From: Hyphomicrobiales bacterium
Lineage (GTDB): Bacteria > Pseudomonadota > Alphaproteobacteria > Rhizobiales > Rhizobiaceae
NCBI GenBank assembly: GCA_900473045.1
Contig: UCKS01000014.1
Coordinates: 103,194 to 143,614, forward strand
Direction: 5' to 3'
Length of the DNA: 40,421 nucleotides
A model generated the notes under the pieces. The model was not told the DNA's origin and searched no databases. It was given only the letters and a program-made list of their open reading frames with translations. Position 1 is the stretch's first letter, and each line of letters starts with the position of its first letter. Below, piece by piece: positions 1 to 9,674 of the stretch. The position numbers were made by a program, and so were the translations under genes.

Positions 1-651
1 GAAGCAGTTAGCCATCAGAAGGTGAGCCATCAACTCGATCGGCTCGTAGAAAAGCTATCCGATTTTCATCAAGTGAAGCTTCGCCTTTCGGCGCTTGGCG
101 ACATCGCTGATCTGATCGACTTTCGTGATGAACATGTCAGAGAGATGGAAGCATCCTCATTATACGCCGGCAAGGCTTTAGAAGCGGCAAGCGACGCAGC
201 TTCGATCCTGCAAGCCGAAGAGGCTTATGGCGAACTGAAGAAAGCCATGCAATTTGCTGACAGATCCCTGCGCGGCAGATGGCGGACCCTTGCAAGCGAC
301 TTCGCAGCACTTTCAACCGTTGGACGAATGCTCCGTCAATTTAGCGATACTGAGGACGTCGGAAGCAGAATGGAAGCTCTCGGCACGCGCGCCGAGCAGT
401 CAGTCAACCTGGCGAGTGCTGCGGACCTTCGAGACACGATCAATTGGCTGAGGCTGGAGCGCAGCAAACTTGAGGCCGAAAAGGCCGCAATGACAAAGAA
501 CAGTGAAGTCGACGATTTCCTCGCAAAATTGGCCGTCGGCGAGGCGACCCTTGCCTTACTGACGCCAGTCGTTTTCCAATGGATCGCTGAACATGGCGAG
601 CTTGAGGATTTCGCCATTAAACCGGCAGAAGCCAAGCACGCCACCATCTAG
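1..651 (+). CDS. Coiled-coil protein of unknown function, probably 5'-partial
   Basis: I do not recognise a family. The reading frame is open to the first base. A GTG at 22 could start a 209-residue product, but the purine-rich bases touch that GTG with no proper spacing, so the true start may lie outside the window. The protein is rich in Ala, Leu, Glu and Lys and is predicted to be mostly helical, with heptad-like stretches around residues 55-85 and 130-165 (counted from the GTG). There is no signal peptide or clear membrane segment, although the C-terminal part (about 170-190) is hydrophobic. It converges on the giant helicase gene, with only 10 bases between the two stop codons. Its position at the edge of the helicase-nuclease module hints that it is an accessory subunit, which is inference only. 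Confidence 0.6.
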   Translation, partial: EAVSHQKVSHQLDRLVEKLSDFHQVKLRLSALGDIADLIDFRDEHVREMEASSLYAGKALEAASDAASILQAEEAYGELKKAMQFADRSLRGRWRTLASDFAALSTVGRMLRQFSDTEDVGSRMEALGTRAEQSVNLASAADLRDTINWLRLERSKLEAEKAAMTKNSEVDDFLAKLAVGEATLALLTPVVFQWIAEHGELEDFAIKPAEAKHATI

Positions 652-661
652 TTGTCAGCTG

Positions 662-3600
662 TTACGCTTCGTGGCAGAGGAAACCCTCCAGAAGTGATCG
701 ACTGGTAGAGGACTGAACGAGCGAGTCACCCATCAGGTCACTGCCCTGATGGACGCAAGCCCGACATCCATCAACGCAAAGCTTCATGCCGAGGCGTAAT
801 ACTTGATCGGCTAGGCGGCTTTCAGGACTGAAACTTCCGTCCAGGGCAGCGCCATCGATCTGTGCGTAGGCTGTCAGCATGGTTCCGGCAACTGATTGGC
901 GATCACGCTCTGCATCTTTCACGACAGCGCTTGCCAATTCCCACGTCGTTGGCATTCGCCCAAATTTACCGCGAAGATCGGTTTCGACAGCCCTCACCTG
1001 TGTCGCAATTTCATAGACCGAGACCCGATCGGCCCCGAGGATCTCATTGTGGAATAGGATTCTCGGTATAGCGCTGGGTAGCGGTTCTCCTGATATCCCA
1101 AGTTCCGCGGCGATCGCATTTAACTGCGTTTTGTCGATCGGATTGATATCGCGCCAGGACGCATGCCGGTCGGTCATGGCGAAGAAGCGATCAATCGCGG
1201 AATCCTCAGCAGCGTTCGGGCAGCTATCCAAAAAGCCGCCTCTCCAGAGATCTTGAAAGTCGGAATACTTTTCAGCGAATGTACGGGTCGTTCCATCGCC
1301 GTGGGACGATGTCTCGAAGACCGCAATTTCAGGGTTGCCGGGATCAGCGAACTGGATTGGCAGGCGAACATGAAACATCAACCCTGCGACATCGCCGCCG
1401 CTGACGAAGGCCAGAGCTTCCCTCAGACGGATTGCAAGCGAATGGAGGATTGTGCTTTTAAGGTAGCGATGGAGCAGATCCCGATCGCCGACTGCGCTGA
1501 TTGCCTCCGCGATGAGCGGCTTAAACCTCATATCGCCAAGCGAGGCCGCGGTTTCGGCAACGCGGCCCGTGGTGAGAAGGGGATGTTGGCTCAGCATTTC
1601 GCTCCGAACATCGCCGAAGACTGTGGCAAGGTCCTCTGCCGACCAGTATCGCAACAGATTTGATAGCTCTTTGCGCATGCCGTCAGACGCTACCGCGCTG
1701 AAGATCAACTCAGCGGCACGATTGGCGTGATAGGCATTGACCCCGTAGGCCAGTGCCTTTTTTTCAATCAGGAACCGTGCCATCTGCGAGCCATGCCACC
1801 TGCGCGCAAATGTGTTCGCTTTGAAACCATCGATCGTTTGCCCGACGTACGTGTTGAGACGATCGTCATTGACGGTGAAGGTGACGCCTTCGGGGTGAAA
1901 ATGGTAACCGTGCAGCACGGGGTCGCTTTTGCCCGGGACGGTGAAGAACTGAGTGACCGAAAGCGGGTCGACGTTCGGACCTTCCGCCTTGATTTCAGCA
2001 TCCGCACCCCAGAATACCTTCGCAACAGCGAGACCCGTGGTATCCTTCCTCGAACTGCTACCAACGAACGCATCCGTTCGATCAAGCCAGGCGGCTGACC
2101 CCTCGGGATCGATCCGCCGCGCCTTGCTTCGGTCAGTCTTCAATATCGGAAATCCTCGCAGCGAGGCTTGCGAGTCGTGCTTCACGCGGTGATCCGGCGG
2201 TGCCCCTTCCGGCGCCGGCACGACCGTTCCTGCCTGGATCATCCATCGTGAGGTGCAGTCAGCGCCGTTCATTCGCCCTAGTCGCTGAACCGTAATTTGA
2301 CTGGGTCGGAAGTATTCCGGTTGAAGATTTGGCAGAGACGCGACGACGTCGTCGGGCAGAAAACCTGCTGGATCGGGGAGGACCACAGATGGGGCCGCGT
2401 CATAGTCGGCGGGATCAAACCAGGGCACGGTTCCGTTTTGCGGGACACGCCAGTGAACATCCGCGCTATCGTACCGACGCGTGCCATTGCCTGGTGCAAG
2501 GGAAAGCATCGCAAGCGCAATATCGTGCCGCTGGCCCAGGGGTTCGCCCGCGACGATCAATCTCAACTGTGGGCCGTCTCCACTTTCGAAAAGGAGGTTG
2601 GGCATCCAATCACATCGCTCCCGAAAATCCTTCGCGTACGTCGCGCCCTCCACCGCTCGATTTTGCGCCCGAACCTGTGCCCAGAAGGCCGGAAGATCGG
2701 CAGCGCCGAATTCGGTCCAGGGTTCTGGTCCAAACACCGCTGTGGCGAGGTTCTCTGCATGCGCGAACGCTCGGTTCCCCGGTGCCGCCAAAGAGATCGC
2801 ATTGCCTGATATGCGTTGGTAGGCAGCAAATCCATCGAGGATCGTTGAGACCAGCTGGCCGCGGCGCACAAAATGATTGGATGGGTTAAGGGGGGTGCTG
2901 AGAGCCTTCGGCTCCAGCATTGTGCGCGGTCGACGGAACCACCATGTGTCGCGGCTGGAATAGATCGAAAGCGTCACGCCTGTGATCGGTCTGTCGTCGG
3001 AGCCTCTGCCGCCCCGGCCTTTTCTCTGGATGAAACTTGCGAGGTTGGAAGGCGCATAGTGCTGGTAGACCATCATGATGTCCGGATCGTCATATCCGAC
3101 CTCAAGCGACGAGGTTGCGAAGATAATGTCAGACCCTTTGATTGTCTGCTCGACTGCTCCTTTTGAGCCAGCGTGGATAGGTTGGGGAGCGACCATCAGA
3201 CGTCCTCCTGGCCGAGATTTTCCACTGGCCTGAATTTGATCCGGGTCTGTTGCCGCGAAATGCCAGCATTCGCCGTTGCGGAACGTGTCGCATCCATGCG
3301 GCTGCTCACAGCATCGATCTCGCCTGGCCCCGGTGAGAGGATTGTCGGGATAGCGTTTCGTTCGAAACGCGGCGAGCCCGTTGTCCTCCGCGCTCGTAAA
3401 ATTGCTATGCAAACGGCGAAGTTTGTCGATCGAATCCAGGAAGACAATGCTCCGGAAGCCGCCTTGTTTTCCCGTCCGGCGCCGCATGCCATGGGCAATA
3501 CACATGATTGTCTGAATGGACGTCGAAGCACCCGCTATATCGTGGCCTCGAGACTCGATTTCGGGCTGGACAAAATAGAAATACTCCCTACCGCGTGGGT

Positions 3601-6600
3601 TGATCTCCTTTTCCGCCAATTGCGGCTCAATTTTCTCGACATTGCCTGTTCCAATGAGGTCGCTCCACACCCGCTGCGGGGCGCCCAGCGTGGCACTCAT
3701 GCCAATCATGAGCATGGTCGGGCTGTTCGGATCCCGCTGCGCGCGTGCCGCCAGACGCCGGAATGTATATCCGACTTGTGCGCCATGAATGTGTGAGTAA
3801 AGGTGGATCTCGTCGGCGACGAGCGCTCGCGGCGCGGCGAAATCCGGATCATCCCCGAAAATCCGTCCCGCACGCGCATCATGCATCCACTGATGGAGCG
3901 AATCCGTCGTCGGAAGAAAAAATGTCGGTGGATTGGACCGCATCTTGGCTTTGGTGCCGGCCCACCCTTTGAACTCAAAGCTGCATCCGACACAGGCCAA
4001 CCTGTCGAAGCCGTTGTCACCATCAGCAACATGAAGATGGAGATCCGTTCCGCACTCGGGGCATTTGAAAAACGGAAACAATAAATGCCGAGGTCCGAAT
4101 TCCTTCCAACCAGCCCGCAAATCCCAGTCTTTCAGGCTCGTGAACGCCTCGGGGACCCCAGATAGCTGAAGTCCAGCACTCAGGCACGGCATATCATTCT
4201 GGCGGGCGAAGGCTGCGAGATAGCGGACCAAGCGTTGTCCCTGGTTGGTGGCCAATCTGATGCGAGGATAGGCAAGGATGGCGCTCGTTCCGCGGGCTCC
4301 TTTAAGCGCGTCGCCTGCCGCCGCCGCAATGAGCGGGAAAAGCGCTGCCTCGGTTTTTCCAGAGCCGGTGTCTGCGGCAACCACGAACGATTTCGGCTCC
4401 GACCGGATCCATGCCGAATGCAGCGCTTCAAAGCTCCGTTTCTGGAAGCCTGCAAGAGCCGCATTGTCGCCCCACAATTTCGACAGCGCTTGCTGAAGGC
4501 CGTTCAGTGCAGTTTGGTGTTCGAACGACCCGCCGCAATCGATCTGCTCGAACACACTGCCGATCTTCTCGGTCGGCTTTGGCTTGTCGCGATCGCGCAA
4601 TTCGACCTTCAGGCTTCGAACAAGATAGGGTCTGCGGTCTGCATCGTCCTTGCCAAACCGTTGCTTGACGTAGCGAAGCTCCCTTGCAAGTTCAGCCATG
4701 CGGCTGCGGATGCGGCCTTCGCTGGCGATCATGATCCAGCCATTCGCGAGCAACCTTGTTACGGCGTCTGCGACGTCATTTCGACCTCTTCCGATTGCTT
4801 CGGCCAGCATTGCCGTCGATGTCCAGGCCTCGACGACACCGAAGTTGATCCTCGACGCTTCAAGATCTTCCAGCCCGTTCAGGATCCGGAAATCGTCATC
4901 TGACAGTTCCGGCAGGTTCTGCTCCGAAGGTTCGACGACGATATCATCGGCTTGATGCCAGTCGACCGTCAGCTTGCCGGCCGCACTGCCGTAAATGACG
5001 AGGCCATCGCGCTGCAATCGATCGACTCGGGGTTTCAGCCGATCGGTCTTGTCTTCATCGATCCAAGCGAAATGGGCTCGCACGTTTCGATAAAGAGGAG
5101 ATAACTGACCTTTGCGCTCGTCTTCGATGACGGATGGAAGCTCCCGGTGCACCGTTTCATCGTCGACAGGATGAACCAGGCGCCAAGGCTTAAGCGGTTT
5201 GGCCACCCAGAAGCCTTGGCTGGCCTCGTAAAGCTCGATACAGCCGTAGGTGAAAAGTTGCGACAATTGGGGGAAGAGGTTGTCCGTCGTCGCCCGGGCC
5301 TTTTGCAACTCGAATTCTGTTGCGGTTCCAAAACTTGAACGCATTGAGAGGCGGTCAATTGTCTCGAGCAGGTCGGCGAGATGGTCTGGCAAGGTGATCA
5401 CGCCCGCGCCATCTGGCTCGTTGGAATCGACAACTTCATTATGTTCATCTGGTAAAAAGCCGATGCGCCGGATTTCGACCTTCGCGACACCGTTCATGCC
5501 GTCCTTCATTGTCAGGCGCGCATGAGGGGGAGCGTTGAAAACGAACTCTCTAAGAATCTCAGCCTTGTCCATTTGCTCCTGATCGGAGGGCACAGCATCG
5601 AGAAGGCTTTTGCTCACGAAAACGATGAGCTTGGTCTTCGCACGGGTGATCGCAACATTCAGCCGTTCTGACGAGAAAATGAAACCCGCTTCCGCCGTTG
5701 CGAACTCCGCGTCGGCGACCGTGTAAGAGAGCAGGACAACATCGCGCTCCTTTCCTTGAATCCGATCTACGGTCTCGACAAACGAACCCGTCCGGAGATC
5801 CGAGGCGAGTGACGCTCGGATCAGTGAGTTTTGCGCTCTGTGGGGACTGACGATTGCAAGGTTGGAGGACCAAAATTGTGACGTGACCTGTGTCCCAGAA
5901 CGGGCTCCGACCATGCGGTCTGCGAGCTTGCTCGTCAGGTCTGCAACGAGACGGGCCTCGAACGGGTTCGAGGTTGCGGCAATCGGTCCCTCGTAAAGCA
6001 GGATCGATACGGGATAGGATGGATCAAGGACGGCGATCTCCCAGTCCTCCAAGCCGTTCTCCCAGCCGGACTGCAACTGCAGGGCCTTTTCCGGCTCGGC
6101 CGACCGATAGACGCCAGGATAGAATTTTTTCTCGGGGAAGCTTGCCAGAGGTCGGTTGAGCCTGAATGTTTCGTCGAGCGCGTATTCCGGCAGACCGGCC
6201 GATTTCAGAAGGGCATAGAGCGAGCCGCCTAGCTGACGCTCGCCCATCTTGATTTCCCGACTGGCGCGTATCGGTGGAAGCTGACGATCGTCCCCGGCAA
6301 CAACAAGGCGTCCGTCTTCTCGAAGACCGCCCATTGCCATCAGACCTTGCGACACGACCATTTGGGACGCTTCGTCGATGCACACCAGATCAAAGAGATC
6401 GCTTGTGAAGCGGTCGCCCGTGGTGCTCGCCTGTAGCAGACGAAAGAGCGACCAAACGGATCCACCGGCTACGACTGCATCGTAGGTAAGCGCGTTGAGG
6501 GCATCCGCCTCTCCGCCGTTGCCAAGGTAAGGTACCTGTTGAATACGGGCGTCGACTCCGTTGGAAGGCGGCGGGCCAAAAAAATGCGTTTCAAACAAGC

Positions 6601-6973
6601 CGGGGCAATGAATATTGGACTGACGAACCACCGTGTCGAGCAGATTGCCGATCGCGTTGCGTGTGAAGGCCGTGACGAAGACATGCGCTCTCAGCCTACG
6701 GCGCCGACGCGCCTGGACGTATCCGAGTATCAGCCATGCGAGGAGATGGGTCTTGCCGGTACCTGGAGGGCCGAGGATTAGACCGGCACGCTGCTCTGCG
6801 AGCCCTTCCCAAGCGGCGGTTTGTGCTGGTCGCAAGGGATGGTCTTTTTGTCGAGCAAGGCCAGGTTTGGCGAAATCGTGCAGAGCCTCTCGCCAAATGT
6901 CAGGATCGTCGGCAAGTTGACCGAATGAGGCAGGATCGCGAAGGAATGCGAGGATTTGGCTTCGGATCGTCAT
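662..6973 (-). CDS. Giant dual helicase: SF1 Upf1/Dna2-like fused to SF2 DUF1998-type helicase
   Basis: This 2103-residue protein has two complete helicase engines. The N-terminal SF1 unit shows Walker A GPPGTGKT (68-75), DEAS (200-203), GDDRQLPP (227-234), DRIQGKERD (403-411) and ERLNVAITRAK (436-446), the pattern of AAA_11/AAA_12 (Upf1/Dna2-like) enzymes. A helical, winged-helix-like linker (about 480-820) follows. The SF2 unit has TGSGKT (869-874), a CPEC...CVGC zinc ribbon (971-997), DEIH (1054-1057), SAT (1093-1095) and a QRKGRGGRG motif VI. The C-terminus has a CVDGCRACVHQ cluster and a last cysteine, as in DUF1998 proteins (MrfA, DrmA/DrmB). The gene starts three bases after the stop of the nuclease gene, so the two are co-transcribed. 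I infer a translocase/unwinding motor of a defence or restriction complex acting on DNA with the wrong modification state. Domain calls are firm; the role is not. Confidence 0.88.
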   Translation of the reverse strand: MTIRSQILAFLRDPASFGQLADDPDIWREALHDFAKPGLARQKDHPLRPAQTAAWEGLAEQRAGLILGPPGTGKTHLLAWLILGYVQARRRRRLRAHVFVTAFTRNAIGNLLDTVVRQSNIHCPGLFETHFFGPPPSNGVDARIQQVPYLGNGGEADALNALTYDAVVAGGSVWSLFRLLQASTTGDRFTSDLFDLVCIDEASQMVVSQGLMAMGGLREDGRLVVAGDDRQLPPIRASREIKMGERQLGGSLYALLKSAGLPEYALDETFRLNRPLASFPEKKFYPGVYRSAEPEKALQLQSGWENGLEDWEIAVLDPSYPVSILLYEGPIAATSNPFEARLVADLTSKLADRMVGARSGTQVTSQFWSSNLAIVSPHRAQNSLIRASLASDLRTGSFVETVDRIQGKERDVVLLSYTVADAEFATAEAGFIFSSERLNVAITRAKTKLIVFVSKSLLDAVPSDQEQMDKAEILREFVFNAPPHARLTMKDGMNGVAKVEIRRIGFLPDEHNEVVDSNEPDGAGVITLPDHLADLLETIDRLSMRSSFGTATEFELQKARATTDNLFPQLSQLFTYGCIELYEASQGFWVAKPLKPWRLVHPVDDETVHRELPSVIEDERKGQLSPLYRNVRAHFAWIDEDKTDRLKPRVDRLQRDGLVIYGSAAGKLTVDWHQADDIVVEPSEQNLPELSDDDFRILNGLEDLEASRINFGVVEAWTSTAMLAEAIGRGRNDVADAVTRLLANGWIMIASEGRIRSRMAELARELRYVKQRFGKDDADRRPYLVRSLKVELRDRDKPKPTEKIGSVFEQIDCGGSFEHQTALNGLQQALSKLWGDNAALAGFQKRSFEALHSAWIRSEPKSFVVAADTGSGKTEAALFPLIAAAAGDALKGARGTSAILAYPRIRLATNQGQRLVRYLAAFARQNDMPCLSAGLQLSGVPEAFTSLKDWDLRAGWKEFGPRHLLFPFFKCPECGTDLHLHVADGDNGFDRLACVGCSFEFKGWAGTKAKMRSNPPTFFLPTTDSLHQWMHDARAGRIFGDDPDFAAPRALVADEIHLYSHIHGAQVGYTFRRLAARAQRDPNSPTMLMIGMSATLGAPQRVWSDLIGTGNVEKIEPQLAEKEINPRGREYFYFVQPEIESRGHDIAGASTSIQTIMCIAHGMRRRTGKQGGFRSIVFLDSIDKLRRLHSNFTSAEDNGLAAFRTKRYPDNPLTGARRDRCCEQPHGCDTFRNGECWHFAATDPDQIQASGKSRPGGRLMVAPQPIHAGSKGAVEQTIKGSDIIFATSSLEVGYDDPDIMMVYQHYAPSNLASFIQRKGRGGRGSDDRPITGVTLSIYSSRDTWWFRRPRTMLEPKALSTPLNPSNHFVRRGQLVSTILDGFAAYQRISGNAISLAAPGNRAFAHAENLATAVFGPEPWTEFGAADLPAFWAQVRAQNRAVEGATYAKDFRERCDWMPNLLFESGDGPQLRLIVAGEPLGQRHDIALAMLSLAPGNGTRRYDSADVHWRVPQNGTVPWFDPADYDAAPSVVLPDPAGFLPDDVVASLPNLQPEYFRPSQITVQRLGRMNGADCTSRWMIQAGTVVPAPEGAPPDHRVKHDSQASLRGFPILKTDRSKARRIDPEGSAAWLDRTDAFVGSSSRKDTTGLAVAKVFWGADAEIKAEGPNVDPLSVTQFFTVPGKSDPVLHGYHFHPEGVTFTVNDDRLNTYVGQTIDGFKANTFARRWHGSQMARFLIEKKALAYGVNAYHANRAAELIFSAVASDGMRKELSNLLRYWSAEDLATVFGDVRSEMLSQHPLLTTGRVAETAASLGDMRFKPLIAEAISAVGDRDLLHRYLKSTILHSLAIRLREALAFVSGGDVAGLMFHVRLPIQFADPGNPEIAVFETSSHGDGTTRTFAEKYSDFQDLWRGGFLDSCPNAAEDSAIDRFFAMTDRHASWRDINPIDKTQLNAIAAELGISGEPLPSAIPRILFHNEILGADRVSVYEIATQVRAVETDLRGKFGRMPTTWELASAVVKDAERDRQSVAGTMLTAYAQIDGAALDGSFSPESRLADQVLRLGMKLCVDGCRACVHQGSDLMGDSLVQSSTSRSLLEGFLCHEA

Positions 6974-6976
6974 CGC

Positions 6977-9268
6977 TCAGGTTCCCAGATAGTTGACGAA
7001 TGACGCAGCGCGCTGTGTGTTGACGTCAAAAAAGGCTTTGTCGACGAACCAGCCACCGGGTTTTACGCGGTCCAAGAGAGCTCGATATTCTTGGCTCCGA
7101 ATGACTTGGCGATTGATCTCGATACACACCTCGTCGTCCGACAAGGAGAATTCCGGTTGAACAATACGACAGCCGATCTGACTCCAAAGCGCCGGGTTGA
7201 GGCGCAGATCCGGGGTGTCATCATGCAGGATCAAAGACATGTCGCCGGAGGAAAGATCAGCCTGTTGGCTCCCCTTCGGAATTCGGAAGATAATGCGTCG
7301 GCTGCCTTGTGGTCCCTTGAAGTGCCGGTCGAAATGTAAGTTGGCGAGGCATTGGCCTGCATCGCGGCGCCTGCGGAAAGGACGCGCAAGTCCAACCAGT
7401 GCCTCGAGCAGGCCTGCACGGTTCTCCAGAATTTCGCATGCCATCAGAACATCGAGGTCAATGGCATTAAGCGGGTTGAAGGTCGTCTGAAACTGGAAGG
7501 GCCGTTTCGCAAGACGAAGAAGCGCATGGCCGGATGCTGTCGCCTCTCGGTTCCGGTCCATCAACCATCCAATCAGCCCTGTCATTGCGCGCAGCCGGGA
7601 ACGGACGTCTTCACTTATTGATTCGACCGACTGCGCCTTTGAGGGGTTTTCCCGCAGGGTACGGATAACTTCAATCGACAGAAGGGATGAAAATGGTCGC
7701 TCGAACGCCGGTTCCGGTCTGTAGGCGTACGATCCTGCGCCGGCGACGGCTTGGCTGACCTGGCGCAGGTCATAAGCAACCGAAACGGGCAGGGCATAGA
7801 GTTGTTCGATGACGCTGCGCAGTGCCGTGGCGGGTAAATGGTGTACGCCCCGAAACTCGGGCTCGGGGACAACCTCTTCCGGCGGAAAAAGGCGCACCAG
7901 GTCTAGGAGGCCGGTTCTGATCGCTGCGCTCTCGAGGTGCCGACCGATCGCAGCCTGTATGTTGACTGCCTCGGAGGGCTCATAGAGAAAGATGTGTGCA
8001 TAGATCGGGTCGGCATCAAGAGTGCCATCAGATACTGAGCGGTTATGAGCGTCGATCTGCGTAAGGTCGGAAATCAACTCGCCCAGGACATCGATCAGAA
8101 CTGCTCCCTCATGAGCAAGCGATCCCGACTCCGGTATCTTGACCTTTGCCGACCGAACGGGCTGCCCGTTTTCAACGCGACAATATCCAAGAGCAGCTAT
8201 CCGGTCGTCGACCGGATCATGATCGACGCTGAGGAGCAATGTGCAATCGACCTTCGGCGGCATCAGATAGGTATGCTCGTCTTCTGTGCGCAGGACCGAC
8301 CGATTGGCCAAGGCCTTGGCGCGGGTTACCAAAACCCCCGCCCGGCGACTAAGCGACCAACTCAGTCCGGCCGACTTGCTCAGCCCCTCTGCCTCGGAGA
8401 GTTGGGCGACCGATTTGATGGAACTGTTATTCAGGAGTCGTTTGGCCTCGTGCGACAGACCGGCCACTGCTGACACATCGCGGTGTGCCGGAGACAACTC
8501 CGGAGAAATCGACTTGCGACAGTGCTCAAGGTAACTGCACTGCTCGCATTTGAAATAGACGTGGAAGAACGTCTCGTCGATGTCGTGCCGCAATTGTTTG
8601 GCAGCGATACCGGGAAGGATATTTGCGCAAAAATCGTCGACAAGACGACGGTATGGCGCCAGTGCAAACGTTTCGGCATGGTGGCGTCCAGACTCTGCAA
8701 CTTCGCCATCGGCGACGCGCCAAATTTCACCGTGCCCGCTAACGCGCACGTTGTTTTGACCCATCTCCTTCAACACCTCGTCGAGCACTTTTGCGTAGAA
8801 CGCAACCTGGGTTTTATGGAATGGGGTGGCACGCCGGGTCGCTTTGACATCGATGATTGTCAATTCGACGATGTCTGCATTCTCCCGAGACACGTCTCGT
8901 CGAACCAGATCGGCGATGTTGCGATTGAGGAACAGACCAGTCTCTTTTAAAAACTTGGGTGGCCGGTCGGGTAGGAGATTTATCTGCGCCGCAAACCTCT
9001 CCTTTCGCTGGCCTGCAAGAAAAGCTGCGCTTAATGCCTCTGGCAAAACCTTTTCGTCGCGACTGGGGCGGAGAACGTCGCGGCCGAGGCGGGCTACGAC
9101 TTCCTCCTCGAACCGAATGCCGAGGATAGCCCAGGACTGTTCCCGCTTGTCTTTGGTGATCGGTATGCCCGCAAGCTCGCTGTCGCTGGAAAGTTCGTAG
9201 CGGACCTTGCGCTCGCAGCGATATTGAAACCACGAACTCACGGTGGTCGCGCTGAAACCTTTTGCCAT
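6977..9268 (-). CDS. Cas4/RecB-like PD-(D/E)XK nuclease with Fe-S cysteines
   Basis: 763 residues from the ATG at 9268; a TTG two codons upstream is the alternative start. The N-terminal half has the parts of a Cas4/AddB-type nuclease: a first cysteine at about 18, Asp120, the core IIDVKAT (Asp140, Lys142), Gln154 in KTQVAFYAK, then Cys241, Cys244 and Cys250 in CEQCSYLEHC. Four cysteines split around the nuclease core are the classic 4Fe-4S arrangement. The middle (about 270-320) looks like helix-hairpin-helix material. The C-terminal half may be an RNase H-like fold, as in TM0106-type RecB nucleases, but I cannot confirm that. It is the first gene of a two-gene operon with the giant helicase and diverges from the DGQHR gene across a 406-base regulatory gap (9269-9674). 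It probably cuts the DNA the helicase unwinds. Confidence 0.85.
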   Translation of the reverse strand: MAKGFSATTVSSWFQYRCERKVRYELSSDSELAGIPITKDKREQSWAILGIRFEEEVVARLGRDVLRPSRDEKVLPEALSAAFLAGQRKERFAAQINLLPDRPPKFLKETGLFLNRNIADLVRRDVSRENADIVELTIIDVKATRRATPFHKTQVAFYAKVLDEVLKEMGQNNVRVSGHGEIWRVADGEVAESGRHHAETFALAPYRRLVDDFCANILPGIAAKQLRHDIDETFFHVYFKCEQCSYLEHCRKSISPELSPAHRDVSAVAGLSHEAKRLLNNSSIKSVAQLSEAEGLSKSAGLSWSLSRRAGVLVTRAKALANRSVLRTEDEHTYLMPPKVDCTLLLSVDHDPVDDRIAALGYCRVENGQPVRSAKVKIPESGSLAHEGAVLIDVLGELISDLTQIDAHNRSVSDGTLDADPIYAHIFLYEPSEAVNIQAAIGRHLESAAIRTGLLDLVRLFPPEEVVPEPEFRGVHHLPATALRSVIEQLYALPVSVAYDLRQVSQAVAGAGSYAYRPEPAFERPFSSLLSIEVIRTLRENPSKAQSVESISEDVRSRLRAMTGLIGWLMDRNREATASGHALLRLAKRPFQFQTTFNPLNAIDLDVLMACEILENRAGLLEALVGLARPFRRRRDAGQCLANLHFDRHFKGPQGSRRIIFRIPKGSQQADLSSGDMSLILHDDTPDLRLNPALWSQIGCRIVQPEFSLSDDEVCIEINRQVIRSQEYRALLDRVKPGGWFVDKAFFDVNTQRAASFVNYLGT

Positions 9269-9433
9269 TCTCAACCCGAGCTTGTGATTCGAACCCCGCC
9301 TTTGACGATGGAGCGCAGATTGGCGAAGCGCAAGCTCTTGGTTTCATTGGTGGATTAAAGGCCGCCTCATCCATCGCAGGCAACCATCGAGAGTACATCT
9401 TATAATGGCTCCAGTATCTCTAGAAATCTTTAC

Positions 9434-9468
9434 GGTATATCCGTCACAGTCGAATTGACAGATATACC
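9434..9468. repeat. Inverted repeat, candidate operator
   Basis: Left arm GGTATATCCGTCA (9434-9446) and right arm TGACAGATATACC (9456-9468) match at 12 of 13 positions around a 9-base spacer. It lies between the divergent nuclease and DGQHR genes and covers the -35 element of the rightward promoter. This is the usual layout of a repressor site. The rest of the 406-base gap shows no gene. Confidence 0.6.
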
Positions 9469-9483
9469 TATCCCGGTTACATA
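9455..9483 (+). promoter_or_regulatory. Sigma-70-type promoter of the DGQHR gene
   Basis: TTGACA (9455-9460) and TACATA (9478-9483) are separated by 17 bases and point toward the DndB-like gene about 190 bases downstream. The -35 box is inside the right arm of the inverted repeat at 9434-9468. A TATAAT at 9401-9406 also occurs in the gap but has no matching -35. Confidence 0.5.
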
Positions 9484-9674
9484 TCGACCAGGTCGACTAT
9501 GGGATAAACCCGTCGTTCGACAGAAAGGCGGATGTCATGAAAATAATAGCTGATCCGGTCGCCTAAAAACGCGCAGCGGTGCCCGGAGTATGTCGCGCAA
9601 CGAGAGAGGCCGAGGACAGCGCTACACTGTTCTCGGCCCGCAAAATGTACCTTCGTGAAAGGAACCCTTATATC

